This document shows, piece by piece, positions 1 to 9,853 of a DNA stretch of 35,356 nt. Made by a program: the position numbers and the translations under genes. The first letter of the stretch is position 1; each line of letters opens with the position of its first letter. Source of the DNA: Bacteroidota bacterium (GTDB lineage Bacteria; Bacteroidota; Bacteroidia; Bacteroidales; GCA-2748055); assembly GCA_003648635.1 (NCBI GenBank), contig QMPQ01000007.1, positions 1-35,356 of the forward strand, written 5' to 3'. The notes beneath the pieces are model-generated. The model was not told where the DNA came from and searched no databases. It worked only from the letters and a program-made list of their open reading frames with translations.

Positions 1-1520
1 GCCTCCTCATCTGTAAAGCCCAGGTTATCGAACATCTGTTTCTGCAGTCCCTCGTCATGGATCCGGATGGAACCACCACCGATCTCCACCCCATTGATCA
101 CCAGGTCGTATGCCTTGGCGCGTACCTTTCCCGGATCGGTCCGGAACAGCTCCATGTCCTCTTCGTAGGGACTGGTAAAGGGATGGTGCATGGCATGGAA
201 GCGTTTGGTCTCCTCGTCCCACTCAAGTAGCGGGAAGTCCACCACCCATAATGGTTTAAATACACTGGGATCGCGCAATTCCAATCTGTTGCCCATCTCC
301 AGCCTAAGCTCACTCAATGCTTTCAGGGTAAGTTCATGGTCACCTGCCAGTACCAGGATCAGATCACCAGGCTTGGCGCCAAACAATGCTACCCACTCCT
401 TGAGGGCGGCTTCATCGTAAAATTTATCGGCCGAGGACTTCAGGGTTCCGTCCTCGTTGTATTTTACATAGACCAGTCCCTTCATCCCTATCTGAGGTCG
501 CTTTACCCAATCGGTCAAAGCATCCAGTTGCTTGCGGCTATACCCGGCACATCCTTCAGCACAGATTCCACCCACATACTCGACCGAGTCAAATACCTGA
601 AATCCCTTCCCTTTCACCAGGTCCGACATTTCGCTGAGCTCCATACCAAAACGGATATCGGGCTTGTCGTTTCCAAAGCGGCTCATGGCCTCTGTGTAGG
701 GCATCTTTATGAACTCTCCCTCAATTTCCACCTCCTTGATGGAGCGGAACAGGTACCTGGTTAATCCTTCAAATGCATGGAGCACATCGTCGCGTTCCAC
801 AAAGGACATCTCGCAATCGATCTGGGTGAACTCGGGCTGACGGTCGGCCCGAAGGTCCTCGTCCCTGAAGCACTTTACGATCTGAAAATATTTATCAAAA
901 CCCGCCACCATCAGCAGCTGCTTAAAGGTCTGTGGTGACTGTGGAAGGGCATAAAACTCCCCAGGATTCATACGGGAAGGCACCACAAAGTCCCTGGCCC
1001 CTTCCGGGGTGGACTTGATCAGTACAGGGGTCTCCACCTCCAGGAATCCTTCTTCGCTCAAATACTTCCTGATCTCAATGGCCATGCGGTGCCTCAGTTG
1101 CAGGTTTTCACGAACCACCTTCCGGCGCAGGTCGAGGTAACGGTATTTCATACGAAGGTCATCTCCCCCGTCTGTATTCTCTTCAATGGTAAAAGGGGGT
1201 GTTTCTGAACTATTCAGGACCTCCAGTTTCCCCACCAAAATCTCAATCTCCCCGGTGGGAATCTGCGGATTCTTATTGCTTCGCTCGGCCACCTTTCCTG
1301 ACGCCTTTACAACAAATTCTCTTCCCAGTTTACGCGCTTCCTGACACAAAGCAGGGTTGGTCTCCACATTAAACACCAGCTGGGTAATCCCATAGCGATC
1401 GCGCAGGTCCACAAAGGTCATCCCACCCAGGTCCCTGGACTTCTGAACCCAGCCTGAGAGCATCACTTCCTCACCAACATTCTTCATATTCAACTCTCCG
1501 CAATTGTGTGTCCTGTACAT
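1..1520 (-). CDS. aspS: Aspartyl-tRNA synthetase, 3' end cut by the left window edge
   Basis: Minus-strand reading from ATG at 1520 gives [50 protein letters not shown]...; class II motifs such as [18 protein letters not shown] and a C-terminal [17 protein letters not shown]. Frame is consistent at both ends; absent from the ORF track because no stop lies in the window. Confidence 0.95.
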   Translation of the reverse strand, partial: MYRTHNCGELNMKNVGEEVMLSGWVQKSRDLGGMTFVDLRDRYGITQLVFNVETNPALCQEARKLGREFVVKASGKVAERSNKNPQIPTGEIEILVGKLEVLNSSETPPFTIEENTDGGDDLRMKYRYLDLRRKVVRENLQLRHRMAIEIRKYLSEEGFLEVETPVLIKSTPEGARDFVVPSRMNPGEFYALPQSPQTFKQLLMVAGFDKYFQIVKCFRDEDLRADRQPEFTQIDCEMSFVERDDVLHAFEGLTRYLFRSIKEVEIEGEFIKMPYTEAMSRFGNDKPDIRFGMELSEMSDLVKGKGFQVFDSVEYVGGICAEGCAGYSRKQLDALTDWVKRPQIGMKGLVYVKYNEDGTLKSSADKFYDEAALKEWVALFGAKPGDLILVLAGDHELTLKALSELRLEMGNRLELRDPSVFKPLWVVDFPLLEWDEETKRFHAMHHPFTSPYEEDMELFRTDPGKVRAKAYDLVINGVEIGGGSIRIHDEGLQKQMFDNLGFTDEE

Positions 1521-1527
1521 AAGATTC

Positions 1528-1535
1528 TATTTTTG
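1528..1535 (+). promoter_or_regulatory. Candidate Bacteroidota -7 element (TATTTTTG) for tadA
   Basis: Exact match to TAnnTTTG upstream of the 1599 ATG; weak -33 match. Confidence 0.4.
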
Positions 1536-1551
1536 TAACTTTATTGAGCTG

Positions 1552-1559
1552 CAAATTTA
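1552..1559 (-). promoter_or_regulatory. Candidate Bacteroidota -7 element (TAAATTTG) for aspS
   Basis: Minus-strand TAAATTTG matches TAnnTTTG about 32 nt upstream of the aspS ATG. Confidence 0.4.
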
Positions 1560-1598
1560 GCAACTTTTTAAAGGAAATAGTAAGAAAGCTTATCTATC

Positions 1599-2057
1599 AT
1601 GGTATACCCCGTACTCTCCGATGAATATTTTATGAATGAGGCACTTAAGGAAGCTCACAAGGCCATGGACATGGAAGAGGTGCCGGTGGGAGCAGTAGTG
1701 GTGAATCAGAACAGGATCATTGCCAGGGCGCATAACATGACCCAGCAATTGAATGATGTGACCGCCCATGCAGAAATGATTGCTATTACCTCAGCCGCCA
1801 ACTACCTTGGTGCCAAATATCTTACAGAGTGCACCCTCTATGTTACTCTGGAGCCCTGTGTGATGTGTGCCGCCGCCCTGAAATGGGCCCAACTGGGCAG
1901 CCTGGTTTTTGCAGCCTCCGATCCAAAGGAGGGTTTTTCCCATCTGAAAGAGAAGATTCTTCATAAAAAAACGGTCGTGCTTCCGGGCATGCTGGAAGAA
2001 GAGGCATCCCTCCTGCTTAAGCAGTTTTTCCTGAAACGTCGCGACTCGAAAAACTAG
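1599..2057 (+). CDS. tadA: tRNA adenosine(34) deaminase / nucleoside deaminase
   Basis: 152 aa; zinc-deaminase motifs HAEMIAI and PCVMCAAAL. Confidence 0.93.
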   Translation: MVYPVLSDEYFMNEALKEAHKAMDMEEVPVGAVVVNQNRIIARAHNMTQQLNDVTAHAEMIAITSAANYLGAKYLTECTLYVTLEPCVMCAAALKWAQLGSLVFAASDPKEGFSHLKEKILHKKTVVLPGMLEEEASLLLKQFFLKRRDSKN

Positions 2058-5000
2058 ATGCCTGCCACCGGTTCAGCTTCTTTTTGAAAATAGAGAGAGC
2101 TGTAGTATTCTATGTAATCGAGCAGTCTCTCTCTGTACTCCTCCAATCCAAGCTCTTCCTCATCACAGATCAAATAAGACATATCGGCCCGCCTGAAAGC
2201 AAAGTGCCGGGCGCGGTCCTGCCTGTGAAAGAACTCTTTATCATCGGTCGACATTCCTTTGGGAAGTCTGGTACGTTCCCAAATGCTTACCAGCTCGCTG
2301 TACACTTTCTCTCGTTCCCGCAGGTTGCTCTCAATAATTTGAACTGCTTTCTCCAGGGACCCCAGGGCCGCTTCATGATTCCGAAAGCGCTGATTATGGG
2401 CTTCCTTGATGCTTCGCTCAAGTTCTGAAAGTGTCAGGTAGGTATTGCAGCTATGGTTTACCAGTTGAACGATGGAAGAGAAGATCTCCAGATCATAGCT
2501 GTTCCGGATACCAGCCGACTGATTTGCCCGGATGATTTCCATGGCACGTTCCATATGTTTGATCTGCTTCCGGGATTCATCAATTTTCTCAGCATACTCG
2601 CGATTCCAGAATTCATCATACTCCAGGTTGTCACCGCGAGGCAGATCAGGCAGATGCGTCTTGCCGATATCGCCATAGTGCCAGACCCTGCGTTCAAAAG
2701 ATTTATAATAGAAATAGGCTGCCTTATTAAGCAATAGGAACAGTTCCTTCATATCACTGGACCTATCCCCGTAATAGTTCAGGAAAAACTTGTTACTAAA
2801 CTCCTCCGCTGATGGATTGGCACCGCTCCAGGACCATTCGGCCGAGTTGATAAAACTCATCATCCAGACTTGATTATGCAGCCCTGAATCATCCCATGAG
2901 GTGTTGATCATACCATCAAAATATCCTGATACTGCCGCCCGGGAGACCTCCTTATGGGATCTTTGCAATGAGTTTTCAGCCTCATGTTCATTCTCTCCTT
3001 CCCCTCTAAGTTTGTAAAAGTAGGGAAGGAAAAGCGGTTCAATGCCCGGGTTGGGATCATAGGTGAAAATTTCGTAGCCTGCCTCACTTGCTTCCCTGGC
3101 ATAGGTGAAGTCATCACTCTCATACTTGTAATCCTCCATCAATACCAGTCCCTCCAGCGGCTCTTTACCCCTGGCAGGCGAATCACTATGTGCCCAGCCC
3201 ATGGGCCTTTCCCAGGCCATTACTGTTCTGCCTAAAGCCTGCAGGGGTGCTCCGGCCTGTTTGATAAACTGGTGATAGAGTCCGCTTTTTCCAATTTCCT
3301 CAGATTTTTGCTGGCAGAGCTCACACAGACCCAATTCATAGGTCTCATCGGAGCCGATGTGGATGTATTCCGAACCGGGAGTAGCCTCTATGGCATCTTT
3401 CCAGAGATCCCAGAGCAAGTCATAACTTCCCTCTTTCAGCGGGCAGAACTCCCAGTTGGAGGCCTCGATCTCACGAAGGTGACTATGTTGTGGCCACTTC
3501 AGGATGTAGCTCACATGTCCAAGCCCCTGAACCAGGGGTACCAATTGCACATGGTATTTCTTTGCATAGTGTGTGATTTCCTGCATCTCTTCCATGGTGA
3601 AGGCTCCCGGAGCCCCAATCTCGGGATGGCTGGGGTAGAGGAATTTGTCCTCCCATTCCCAGACCAGCATATTGATCTTATACCTGGCCAGATCCCGGAT
3701 GAAGCCTTCGACATATTCGCGCTTGTCCTGGTGATGCTTGGTATCGTAGTGACAGGCCCGCTGCGGAATATCTGGCCAGTCGGTAATTCTCATTCCGGGA
3801 ATATAGGATCCCGCCTCGCCTGCTTTCAGGATCTGCAGCAAAGTCTGGGTACCATAAAAAAGGCCAGCATCCCCCATAGCCCTGATGGTCAATTGATCCT
3901 TATTTACGAGCATTTCATATCCCTGGAGGGCTGTCTTTTCCGGGAGTGAAGTGATTTTTTCAGAAACTCCATCATGGGTCAATCGGATGGCCCCGGGGGA
4001 CTCCTGCTCGGTGATCTCAGCTTTTATGGCCCATTCTGTTTCAAGAGTTCGGGCCAGCTCCCGGGCCGTAAACTTCACCTGATCTGTGGCATCCCTGTCA
4101 AGAACAATGCGCAGTTCATCTCCAGGAACAAAATCTCCCTCCTGAAAGCTCACTTCCTGGGGATATGGGATGAGGGTGATTCCCTCCTTAAAGAGTGCAG
4201 TTATAGCCTCCTCTCCGCCCTCTTCCTTTTTAACAATGACAATTCTATGTGCCGGTCCGGATACCCCTGCCAGATTCATGGTCCGAAAATGAAATTCATG
4301 CCTCTCCCCGCTCAGCTCCATGTCCAGGGAATCCTTCACCGCTTCCCACTCCCCTGAAGGACCTATCCTTAACTGGTACTCTTTCAGATTGGGAGTTTCA
4401 GAGAAGAGCCTTATCCTGGCCATGTGACCCTCGAGCCGGATCTCCGAATAAATTGTATTGGGCGTCCACTCAATAGCATCACGGTTGCTAACCCGGCGCA
4501 TAAACTCGGGCTTGTCATAGGCCCAGTGGGGTTTCCCATCCCAGATCCAGGTATGATTCAGAAAATAATCATCTTCATACATGCTCAGTAAAGTTTCATG
4601 CTCCGGCCAAACAGTAAACATATCGTTGTGGGTATGATACTCGATCCAGGTATAGGTCTGTGCACTGCGTTCCCAGCTTGATCCGGTTTCAGGATTAATT
4701 TGCTTGGGGATTCGATCCGGACCTCTTACCAGAGTGATATCCGCCGCCCCGTTTTTCAAATATTCGTCACGGATTTCCAAAGCAGATAAAGGGATCCCAT
4801 CTTTTTCAAAATGATGATCGTACTTGGCATCTGAGAGAAACCATTTCTGGTAGTCGTTGAGCCAGATCTCGTTGATTCCATGATGCCCATCTGGTCCATC
4901 CATCACTCCGGGACCTGCACCAAGCGTTCTGCTCACATAGCCATAGGCATTCATGATACCATTCTGTACCTTCATGAAATGACCGCAATGAAATCCCTGT

Positions 5001-5323
5001 CCCTCTAATGCTTCATCTAATATACCCTCCACATATCCCCCTCCGGGGTAGGGATCGCCATGATCATCAATCGATACTACCGACCGGATCCAATGCCTGA
5101 GCATCAGAATTCTTTTAAACTCATCTGTCTCTCCCCGAAATATGGTATCCAGCTGATACTTCTCTTTTAGGACCTGAAATCCGGGATGGTTCAGGTCTTC
5201 GTTGCCCATAAATTCAACATTGGGCTTGAACAGGGGATTGTCAACTTTCTCAAGAACATATTCCGGATTAGAGCATCCGGCAACTACAATTAATAACAGG
5301 GCAGGCAAAAATTTAGCTTTCAT
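2054..5323 (-). CDS. Lipoprotein with N-terminal transglutaminase-like region and C-terminal GH20-like (beta-N-acetylhexosaminidase) region
   Basis: Start trimmed from ORF 5449 to M at 5323 giving MKAKFLPALLLIVVAGCSNPEY (lipobox). FHCGHFMKVQNG...GHHGINEIWLND...LSDAKYDHH fits a Cys-His-Asp arrangement; later GLFYGTQTLLQIL...RITDWPDIPQRACHYD...HIGSDETYELG is GH20-like. Confidence 0.85.
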   Translation of the reverse strand: MKAKFLPALLLIVVAGCSNPEYVLEKVDNPLFKPNVEFMGNEDLNHPGFQVLKEKYQLDTIFRGETDEFKRILMLRHWIRSVVSIDDHGDPYPGGGYVEGILDEALEGQGFHCGHFMKVQNGIMNAYGYVSRTLGAGPGVMDGPDGHHGINEIWLNDYQKWFLSDAKYDHHFEKDGIPLSALEIRDEYLKNGAADITLVRGPDRIPKQINPETGSSWERSAQTYTWIEYHTHNDMFTVWPEHETLLSMYEDDYFLNHTWIWDGKPHWAYDKPEFMRRVSNRDAIEWTPNTIYSEIRLEGHMARIRLFSETPNLKEYQLRIGPSGEWEAVKDSLDMELSGERHEFHFRTMNLAGVSGPAHRIVIVKKEEGGEEAITALFKEGITLIPYPQEVSFQEGDFVPGDELRIVLDRDATDQVKFTARELARTLETEWAIKAEITEQESPGAIRLTHDGVSEKITSLPEKTALQGYEMLVNKDQLTIRAMGDAGLFYGTQTLLQILKAGEAGSYIPGMRITDWPDIPQRACHYDTKHHQDKREYVEGFIRDLARYKINMLVWEWEDKFLYPSHPEIGAPGAFTMEEMQEITHYAKKYHVQLVPLVQGLGHVSYILKWPQHSHLREIEASNWEFCPLKEGSYDLLWDLWKDAIEATPGSEYIHIGSDETYELGLCELCQQKSEEIGKSGLYHQFIKQAGAPLQALGRTVMAWERPMGWAHSDSPARGKEPLEGLVLMEDYKYESDDFTYAREASEAGYEIFTYDPNPGIEPLFLPYFYKLRGEGENEHEAENSLQRSHKEVSRAAVSGYFDGMINTSWDDSGLHNQVWMMSFINSAEWSWSGANPSAEEFSNKFFLNYYGDRSSDMKELFLLLNKAAYFYYKSFERRVWHYGDIGKTHLPDLPRGDNLEYDEFWNREYAEKIDESRKQIKHMERAMEIIRANQSAGIRNSYDLEIFSSIVQLVNHSCNTYLTLSELERSIKEAHNQRFRNHEAALGSLEKAVQIIESNLREREKVYSELVSIWERTRLPKGMSTDDKEFFHRQDRARHFAFRRADMSYLICDEEELGLEEYRERLLDYIEYYSSLYFQKEAEPVAGI

Positions 5324-5364
5324 GGGATCCAAATATTGAATAAATTTATAGAAATATACTCCAA

Positions 5365-5376
5365 TATTTGCAAATA
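5365..5376. promoter_or_regulatory. Perfect 12-bp palindrome TATTTGCAAATA in the divergent intergenic region
   Basis: Read directly; lies between the 5323(-) and 5384(+) starts. Confidence 0.4.
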
Positions 5377-5383
5377 AACTGTG

Positions 5384-6838
5384 ATGAAAAAGCTTACATC
5401 TATCCCGATTGCAACACTTGCGGTCCTGCTCCTTATTATTCCGTTTCAAAATGCTATTTCACAAATTGAAGATGATGTAGTTGTTATCCGGTCTCAGGAA
5501 ATTGACAAGGTCTTAGATAATCCGGGAATGGGATTTATGACCTTCCAGCGCTTCAATGGTGATGAGTTGAATGAAGGCAGCGGCTGGACCGAAGGATTCC
5601 CAATTGATTATCAGGAATTTGATGGAGATTTATCCAACCTGAATTATCCCTCTACCACCATCGCCTACTGGCGCATATATTGGAAGTTTATGGAGCCTGA
5701 AGAGGGAGCATATCAATGGGACATGCTGGACAGGGCACTCGCTTTGGCCAGATCAAGGGGACAAACCCTAATTATTAGGATTGCTCCCTATGGAACAGGC
5801 GATGAGCGAGATGTCCCCCAATGGTACCGTGCTTTGGTTGGCGATGAAAAAGAGTGGACCTATAGCAATCCCGTGAATAAGTGGATGGTGAATCCTGAAG
5901 ATGCACGCTATGCCAAATACTTCGGGGGACTTATAGGTGCGATGGGAAAGCGCTATGATGGCCATCCCGACCTGGAAGCGGTGGACCTTGCGATAATCGG
6001 AGCATGGGGAGAAGGTGCCGGATCAGAACTACTGAGTCAGCCTACAAGGGAAGCACTGGTAAATGCCTATACCTCTTCGTTCAGGAAAACTCCCTTGATT
6101 GCCCTGCTCATGGATGAAAAAACAAACATGTACGCTAATTCACAGATACCAGTAGGATGGAGAGTCGACTGCATAGGTGACCTGGGATTCTGGGCAGATG
6201 AACAAAACGGGTGGACCCACATGTATGACTTTTACCCTCAGGAAATTATTAACTGCGGGCTTGAAGATGATTGGCTTAGCTCGCCCCTCAGTTTTGAAAT
6301 CTGCGGAACATTCCTTCGCTGGAGAGACCAGGAGGGTTATGATAGGGACGATGTGAAGTATATTTTCGACGAAACACTCAAATGGCATATCTCCTCTTTT
6401 AACGCCAAATCGTCCCCGGTACCAGAAGAGTGGAATGATCTGGTTGAGGAGTGGTTGAAAAGAATGGGTTATAGGTTTGTTTTAAGAAGATTCAGCTACC
6501 CCAAACAGGTACATCCAAACGGCTGGCTCCCATTCCTTAGCTGGTGGGAGAACAAAGGCGTTGCTCCCTGCTACAAAGATTTCACCCTGGCCCTGCGCTT
6601 GTTTTCTGATAATCAATCCATTGTGCTTCCTACAGATGCCGTTGTCAAAGAGTGGCTCCCCGGAGATAATATTTATGATCATTCCCTCTTCATTCCGGAT
6701 CATGTATCTGAAGGCATTTATGAATTACAAGTAGCTGTTGTAGATCGTAGAAATCATGAACCCAGGGTAAATCTTGCTATTGAAGGCAGAAAAGATGATG
6801 GCTGGTATCAACTTGGAAAAATTGAAGTTGTCCGATAA
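5384..6838 (+). CDS. Secreted DUF4832-type / TIM-barrel glycoside-hydrolase-like protein
   Basis: Signal peptide MKKLTSIPIATLAVLLLIIPFQNAISQ; NPGMGFMTFQRF, TIAYWRIYWKFMEPEEGAYQWDMLDRALALARSRGQTLIIRIAPYG, DLAIIGAWGEG. Alternative GTG start at 5381. Confidence 0.75.
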   Translation: MKKLTSIPIATLAVLLLIIPFQNAISQIEDDVVVIRSQEIDKVLDNPGMGFMTFQRFNGDELNEGSGWTEGFPIDYQEFDGDLSNLNYPSTTIAYWRIYWKFMEPEEGAYQWDMLDRALALARSRGQTLIIRIAPYGTGDERDVPQWYRALVGDEKEWTYSNPVNKWMVNPEDARYAKYFGGLIGAMGKRYDGHPDLEAVDLAIIGAWGEGAGSELLSQPTREALVNAYTSSFRKTPLIALLMDEKTNMYANSQIPVGWRVDCIGDLGFWADEQNGWTHMYDFYPQEIINCGLEDDWLSSPLSFEICGTFLRWRDQEGYDRDDVKYIFDETLKWHISSFNAKSSPVPEEWNDLVEEWLKRMGYRFVLRRFSYPKQVHPNGWLPFLSWWENKGVAPCYKDFTLALRLFSDNQSIVLPTDAVVKEWLPGDNIYDHSLFIPDHVSEGIYELQVAVVDRRNHEPRVNLAIEGRKDDGWYQLGKIEVVR

Positions 6839-6856
6839 AGAGACAACACGCCCCTA

Positions 6857-8089
6857 TTAGGCCTGGGTGATTCCAAATCCAGCCTTTTCAAGGTCTTTCC
6901 AGTAGCCGGGATATGATTTGCTCACTACCCCGGGATCTTCAATGGATATCTTCCCCAGCGGGATGGCCAGCGGCGCAAAGGCCATGGCCATACGATGATC
7001 GTGATAAGTCCGGATAAGTGGATCACCCTCCGGATCACATCGGGCTCCATCCCATTCCAGCCACTCTCCCCGGGGATCGGCGCTCAGAACAAAGCCCACC
7101 CGTTTTAATTCTGTCTGCAGGGCTGCAATACGGTCGGTTTCCTTTACCCGCAGGGTGGTGGTCCCGGTAAACCTGAAGGGAACACCCAGGGTGCACAGGC
7201 TTACTGCCAGAGTCTGCACCAGGTCGGGACAAGCGGTAAAATCATAGACATATTGTTCAGGTAACTCCTGTTTTTGAGAACGCAGGATCAGTCCTTCTTC
7301 ATTGAAGGTGGTGCGAACACCCAGGGGCTCAAAAATCTTTACCAGGGCGGAATCGCCCTGCAGACTGTTCTGAGAAAGATTGGGTAATGTGATTTCCGAT
7401 CGCGGTAGAAGTGCCGCCACCTGGTACCAGTAAGAAGCCCCGCTCCAGTCCGATTCCACCCTGAAATCCTCCATGGAATAAGTGCCCTGAGGCACGGTGA
7501 TTGTCCTTCCATCAAAGCGGGCTCCGACACCACAACTATTCATCAATGAAAGAGTCATCTCTATATAGGAAGCCGATACAACATCGCCCTTCAGTTCGAT
7601 GCGCAGACCTCCTTCCAATACTGGCCCAATCATCATCAAGGCACTGATAAACTGGCTGCTGATTCCTGCTTCGATCGCAATGCTTCCCCCGGTCAATCCT
7701 CCACCTGAGATTCTGAGTGGCGGACAGCCCTCATTTTCGAGATATTCTATACGGGCACCCACCTGTTTTAAAGCATCCACCAGGGGGCCCACAGGACGCT
7801 GCTTCATCCGCTGCGATCCTGTCAAAGTAACTTCGCCCGGCTGTGTGGAGAGATAGGCAGTCAGGAAACGCATAGCTGTACCGGCATGCCCTACATATTT
7901 TACATCTGACTCTGTATCAAGGGCTTCACTTAACACCTTTGTGTCATCACTATCCGATAAATTGTAAAGAGTAGCCCCGGAACCAGCCAGGGCCCGAATA
8001 ATTAACATCCGGTTAGAGATGCTCTTGGAGGAGGGAATATGGATGCTACCTGAGAATGCTTTTAAAGGAGCAGAGATGACATTTTTCAT
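6857..8089 (-). CDS. aroA: 3-phosphoshikimate 1-carboxyvinyltransferase (EPSP synthase)
   Basis: 410 aa; PSSKSISNRMLIIRAL, GHAGTAMRFLTAYL, ESDWSGASYW, LRVKETDRIAAL, DHRMAMAFAPL. Confidence 0.95.
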   Translation of the reverse strand: MKNVISAPLKAFSGSIHIPSSKSISNRMLIIRALAGSGATLYNLSDSDDTKVLSEALDTESDVKYVGHAGTAMRFLTAYLSTQPGEVTLTGSQRMKQRPVGPLVDALKQVGARIEYLENEGCPPLRISGGGLTGGSIAIEAGISSQFISALMMIGPVLEGGLRIELKGDVVSASYIEMTLSLMNSCGVGARFDGRTITVPQGTYSMEDFRVESDWSGASYWYQVAALLPRSEITLPNLSQNSLQGDSALVKIFEPLGVRTTFNEEGLILRSQKQELPEQYVYDFTACPDLVQTLAVSLCTLGVPFRFTGTTTLRVKETDRIAALQTELKRVGFVLSADPRGEWLEWDGARCDPEGDPLIRTYHDHRMAMAFAPLAIPLGKISIEDPGVVSKSYPGYWKDLEKAGFGITQA

Positions 8090-8151
8090 AAATCAAAGAT
8101 AATAATTAGCATATATTGCGACCCTGAAATAGTAGCAAGTAACGAGAGACC

Positions 8152-9327
8152 ATGAAAGAAATTAATTTTGAAGATACAAAGACGGCTTTCCGGATCAAGT
8201 CGGACCGTGACCTACGCAGGGCGTATATACTTTTTAAACTGATCTCATACCCCATCCTGGTGAAGATAGGCAACCCGGTGATAAAAGTTTTATCTGTTTT
8301 AAGAATACCCATCGGGTGGATCGTGAAGCCCACCGCATTTAAACATTTTGTTGGAGGCGAAACCCTTGAAGATTGCCAGCCAGCCGTTGAGAAGATCAAA
8401 ACTGCCAATGTATACTCCATTCTCGACTATTCAGTGGAGGGTAAGGAGAGCGAAAAAGCAATTAACGCTGCACTGGAAGAAACACTTCGTGCAGTAAAAA
8501 ATGCAGGAAAGAATCCCGAGATTCCCTTTGCTGTTTTCAAACCCACCGCTTTTGGTAAGCACCATGCCCTGGAAGTACTCAGCGGAGAAGGCACTTCTGA
8601 CGCAGAGACCAAAGAAGAGGGTGAGAAGTTCCGCAACAGGATAGACACCCTCTGCAAGACTGCCTTTGCTTATGACATTCCCATTATGATCGACGCTGAA
8701 GACACCTATATTCAGCACTTTATCGATAAAGTAGTGATGGAGATGATGCAGCTCTATAACAAAGAGAAATGCATCGTATTCAATACCTACCAGATGTATC
8801 GTCATGACCGGATCGCAATCCTTGAAGCCGATATCAAGAAGGCACGTGAAGAAAAATTCTTCCTGGGGGCCAAGTTTGTACGTGGTGCCTATATGGAAAG
8901 AGAACGCTTACGTGCCGAGAAAATGGGCTATGAAGATCCCATCCAACCCGACAAGGAGAGTACCGACAAGGATTACAACCTGGCTCTCAAAATTTCCATG
9001 GATAACCTGGATATTGTTTCCATCTTCAACGGAACCCATAACGAGTACAGCAGCAAGTACCTGGCTGATCTGATGATTGAGCAAGGGATTGATCCAGCCG
9101 ATAAGCGTATCTGGTTCTCCCAGCTTTATGGCATGAGTGAACACATCTCCTACAACCTGTCTGACGCTGGTTTTAATGTCGCAAAATATGTACCTTACGG
9201 TCCGGTTCATTTTGTACTGCCCTACCTAATGCGCCGGGTAGAAGAAAACACATCGGTTAAGGGGCAAACAGGGAGAGAGCTGTCCCTGATTAAAAAAGAG
9301 CGGCAACGTAGAAAACATGAGCATTGA
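8152..9327 (+). CDS. Proline dehydrogenase family protein
   Basis: 391 aa; FVRGAYMERER, GTHNEYSSKYLADLM, QLYGMSEHISYNLSDAGFNVAKYVPYGPVHFVLPYLMRRVEEN. Confidence 0.9.
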   Translation: MKEINFEDTKTAFRIKSDRDLRRAYILFKLISYPILVKIGNPVIKVLSVLRIPIGWIVKPTAFKHFVGGETLEDCQPAVEKIKTANVYSILDYSVEGKESEKAINAALEETLRAVKNAGKNPEIPFAVFKPTAFGKHHALEVLSGEGTSDAETKEEGEKFRNRIDTLCKTAFAYDIPIMIDAEDTYIQHFIDKVVMEMMQLYNKEKCIVFNTYQMYRHDRIAILEADIKKAREEKFFLGAKFVRGAYMERERLRAEKMGYEDPIQPDKESTDKDYNLALKISMDNLDIVSIFNGTHNEYSSKYLADLMIEQGIDPADKRIWFSQLYGMSEHISYNLSDAGFNVAKYVPYGPVHFVLPYLMRRVEENTSVKGQTGRELSLIKKERQRRKHEH

Positions 9328-9799
9328 TAACCAGAAAAACACCTATCGGATCTGGCTGAGCAGGCTGGTAATGACCATTGTATTTTCATTGATCATTCTG
9401 GCGATTGTATTTCTTCCCTGGTTTGATGAAACAGAGTTCTGGCTCTCCAAATATCATGTGGCCATCTTTATCTCTGCCATCTACATCATTCTAAACTGGA
9501 TCAACTTCCTGAAGCGCCCCTACTTTATCTCTTACAACGACCAGGGGGAGAAGATTGTGGTGAGGTTCTACCCGGTAAGCATGTTTACCAGCCGGAAGAA
9601 CTCCATTGAGATCCCAAAAAAGCAGTTTGTAAAATACGAACTCAAGCCCTTTCTCTTTAAAACACAGCACTACCTGATCCTCCACCAGAACTTCCGTGGT
9701 AAGGTAGTCGCTTATCCACAGATCAGCCTATCCGCCCTGGATAAGGAGGACCGGGAGAAGATGCTTGAGTCGCTGGAAAAATATACTTCCCAGGGCTAA
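9317..9799 (+). CDS. Hypothetical membrane protein with two predicted TM helices
   Basis: 160 aa; overlaps the 3' end of proline dehydrogenase by 11 nt; hydrophobic segments LVMTIVFSLIILAIVFLPWF and VAIFISAIYIILNWI. Confidence 0.75.
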   Translation: MSIDNQKNTYRIWLSRLVMTIVFSLIILAIVFLPWFDETEFWLSKYHVAIFISAIYIILNWINFLKRPYFISYNDQGEKIVVRFYPVSMFTSRKNSIEIPKKQFVKYELKPFLFKTQHYLILHQNFRGKVVAYPQISLSALDKEDREKMLESLEKYTSQG

Positions 9800-9853
9800 T
9801 TCAATTTGAATTCTTAACCATTGGTACCACCAATGGAGTGCTTTAACGAATCT

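Noticed and set aside
3272-3949. 225-aa plus-strand ORF
   Set aside because: Lies wholly antisense to the GH20 region, which has recognisable motifs; the ORF translation shows none.
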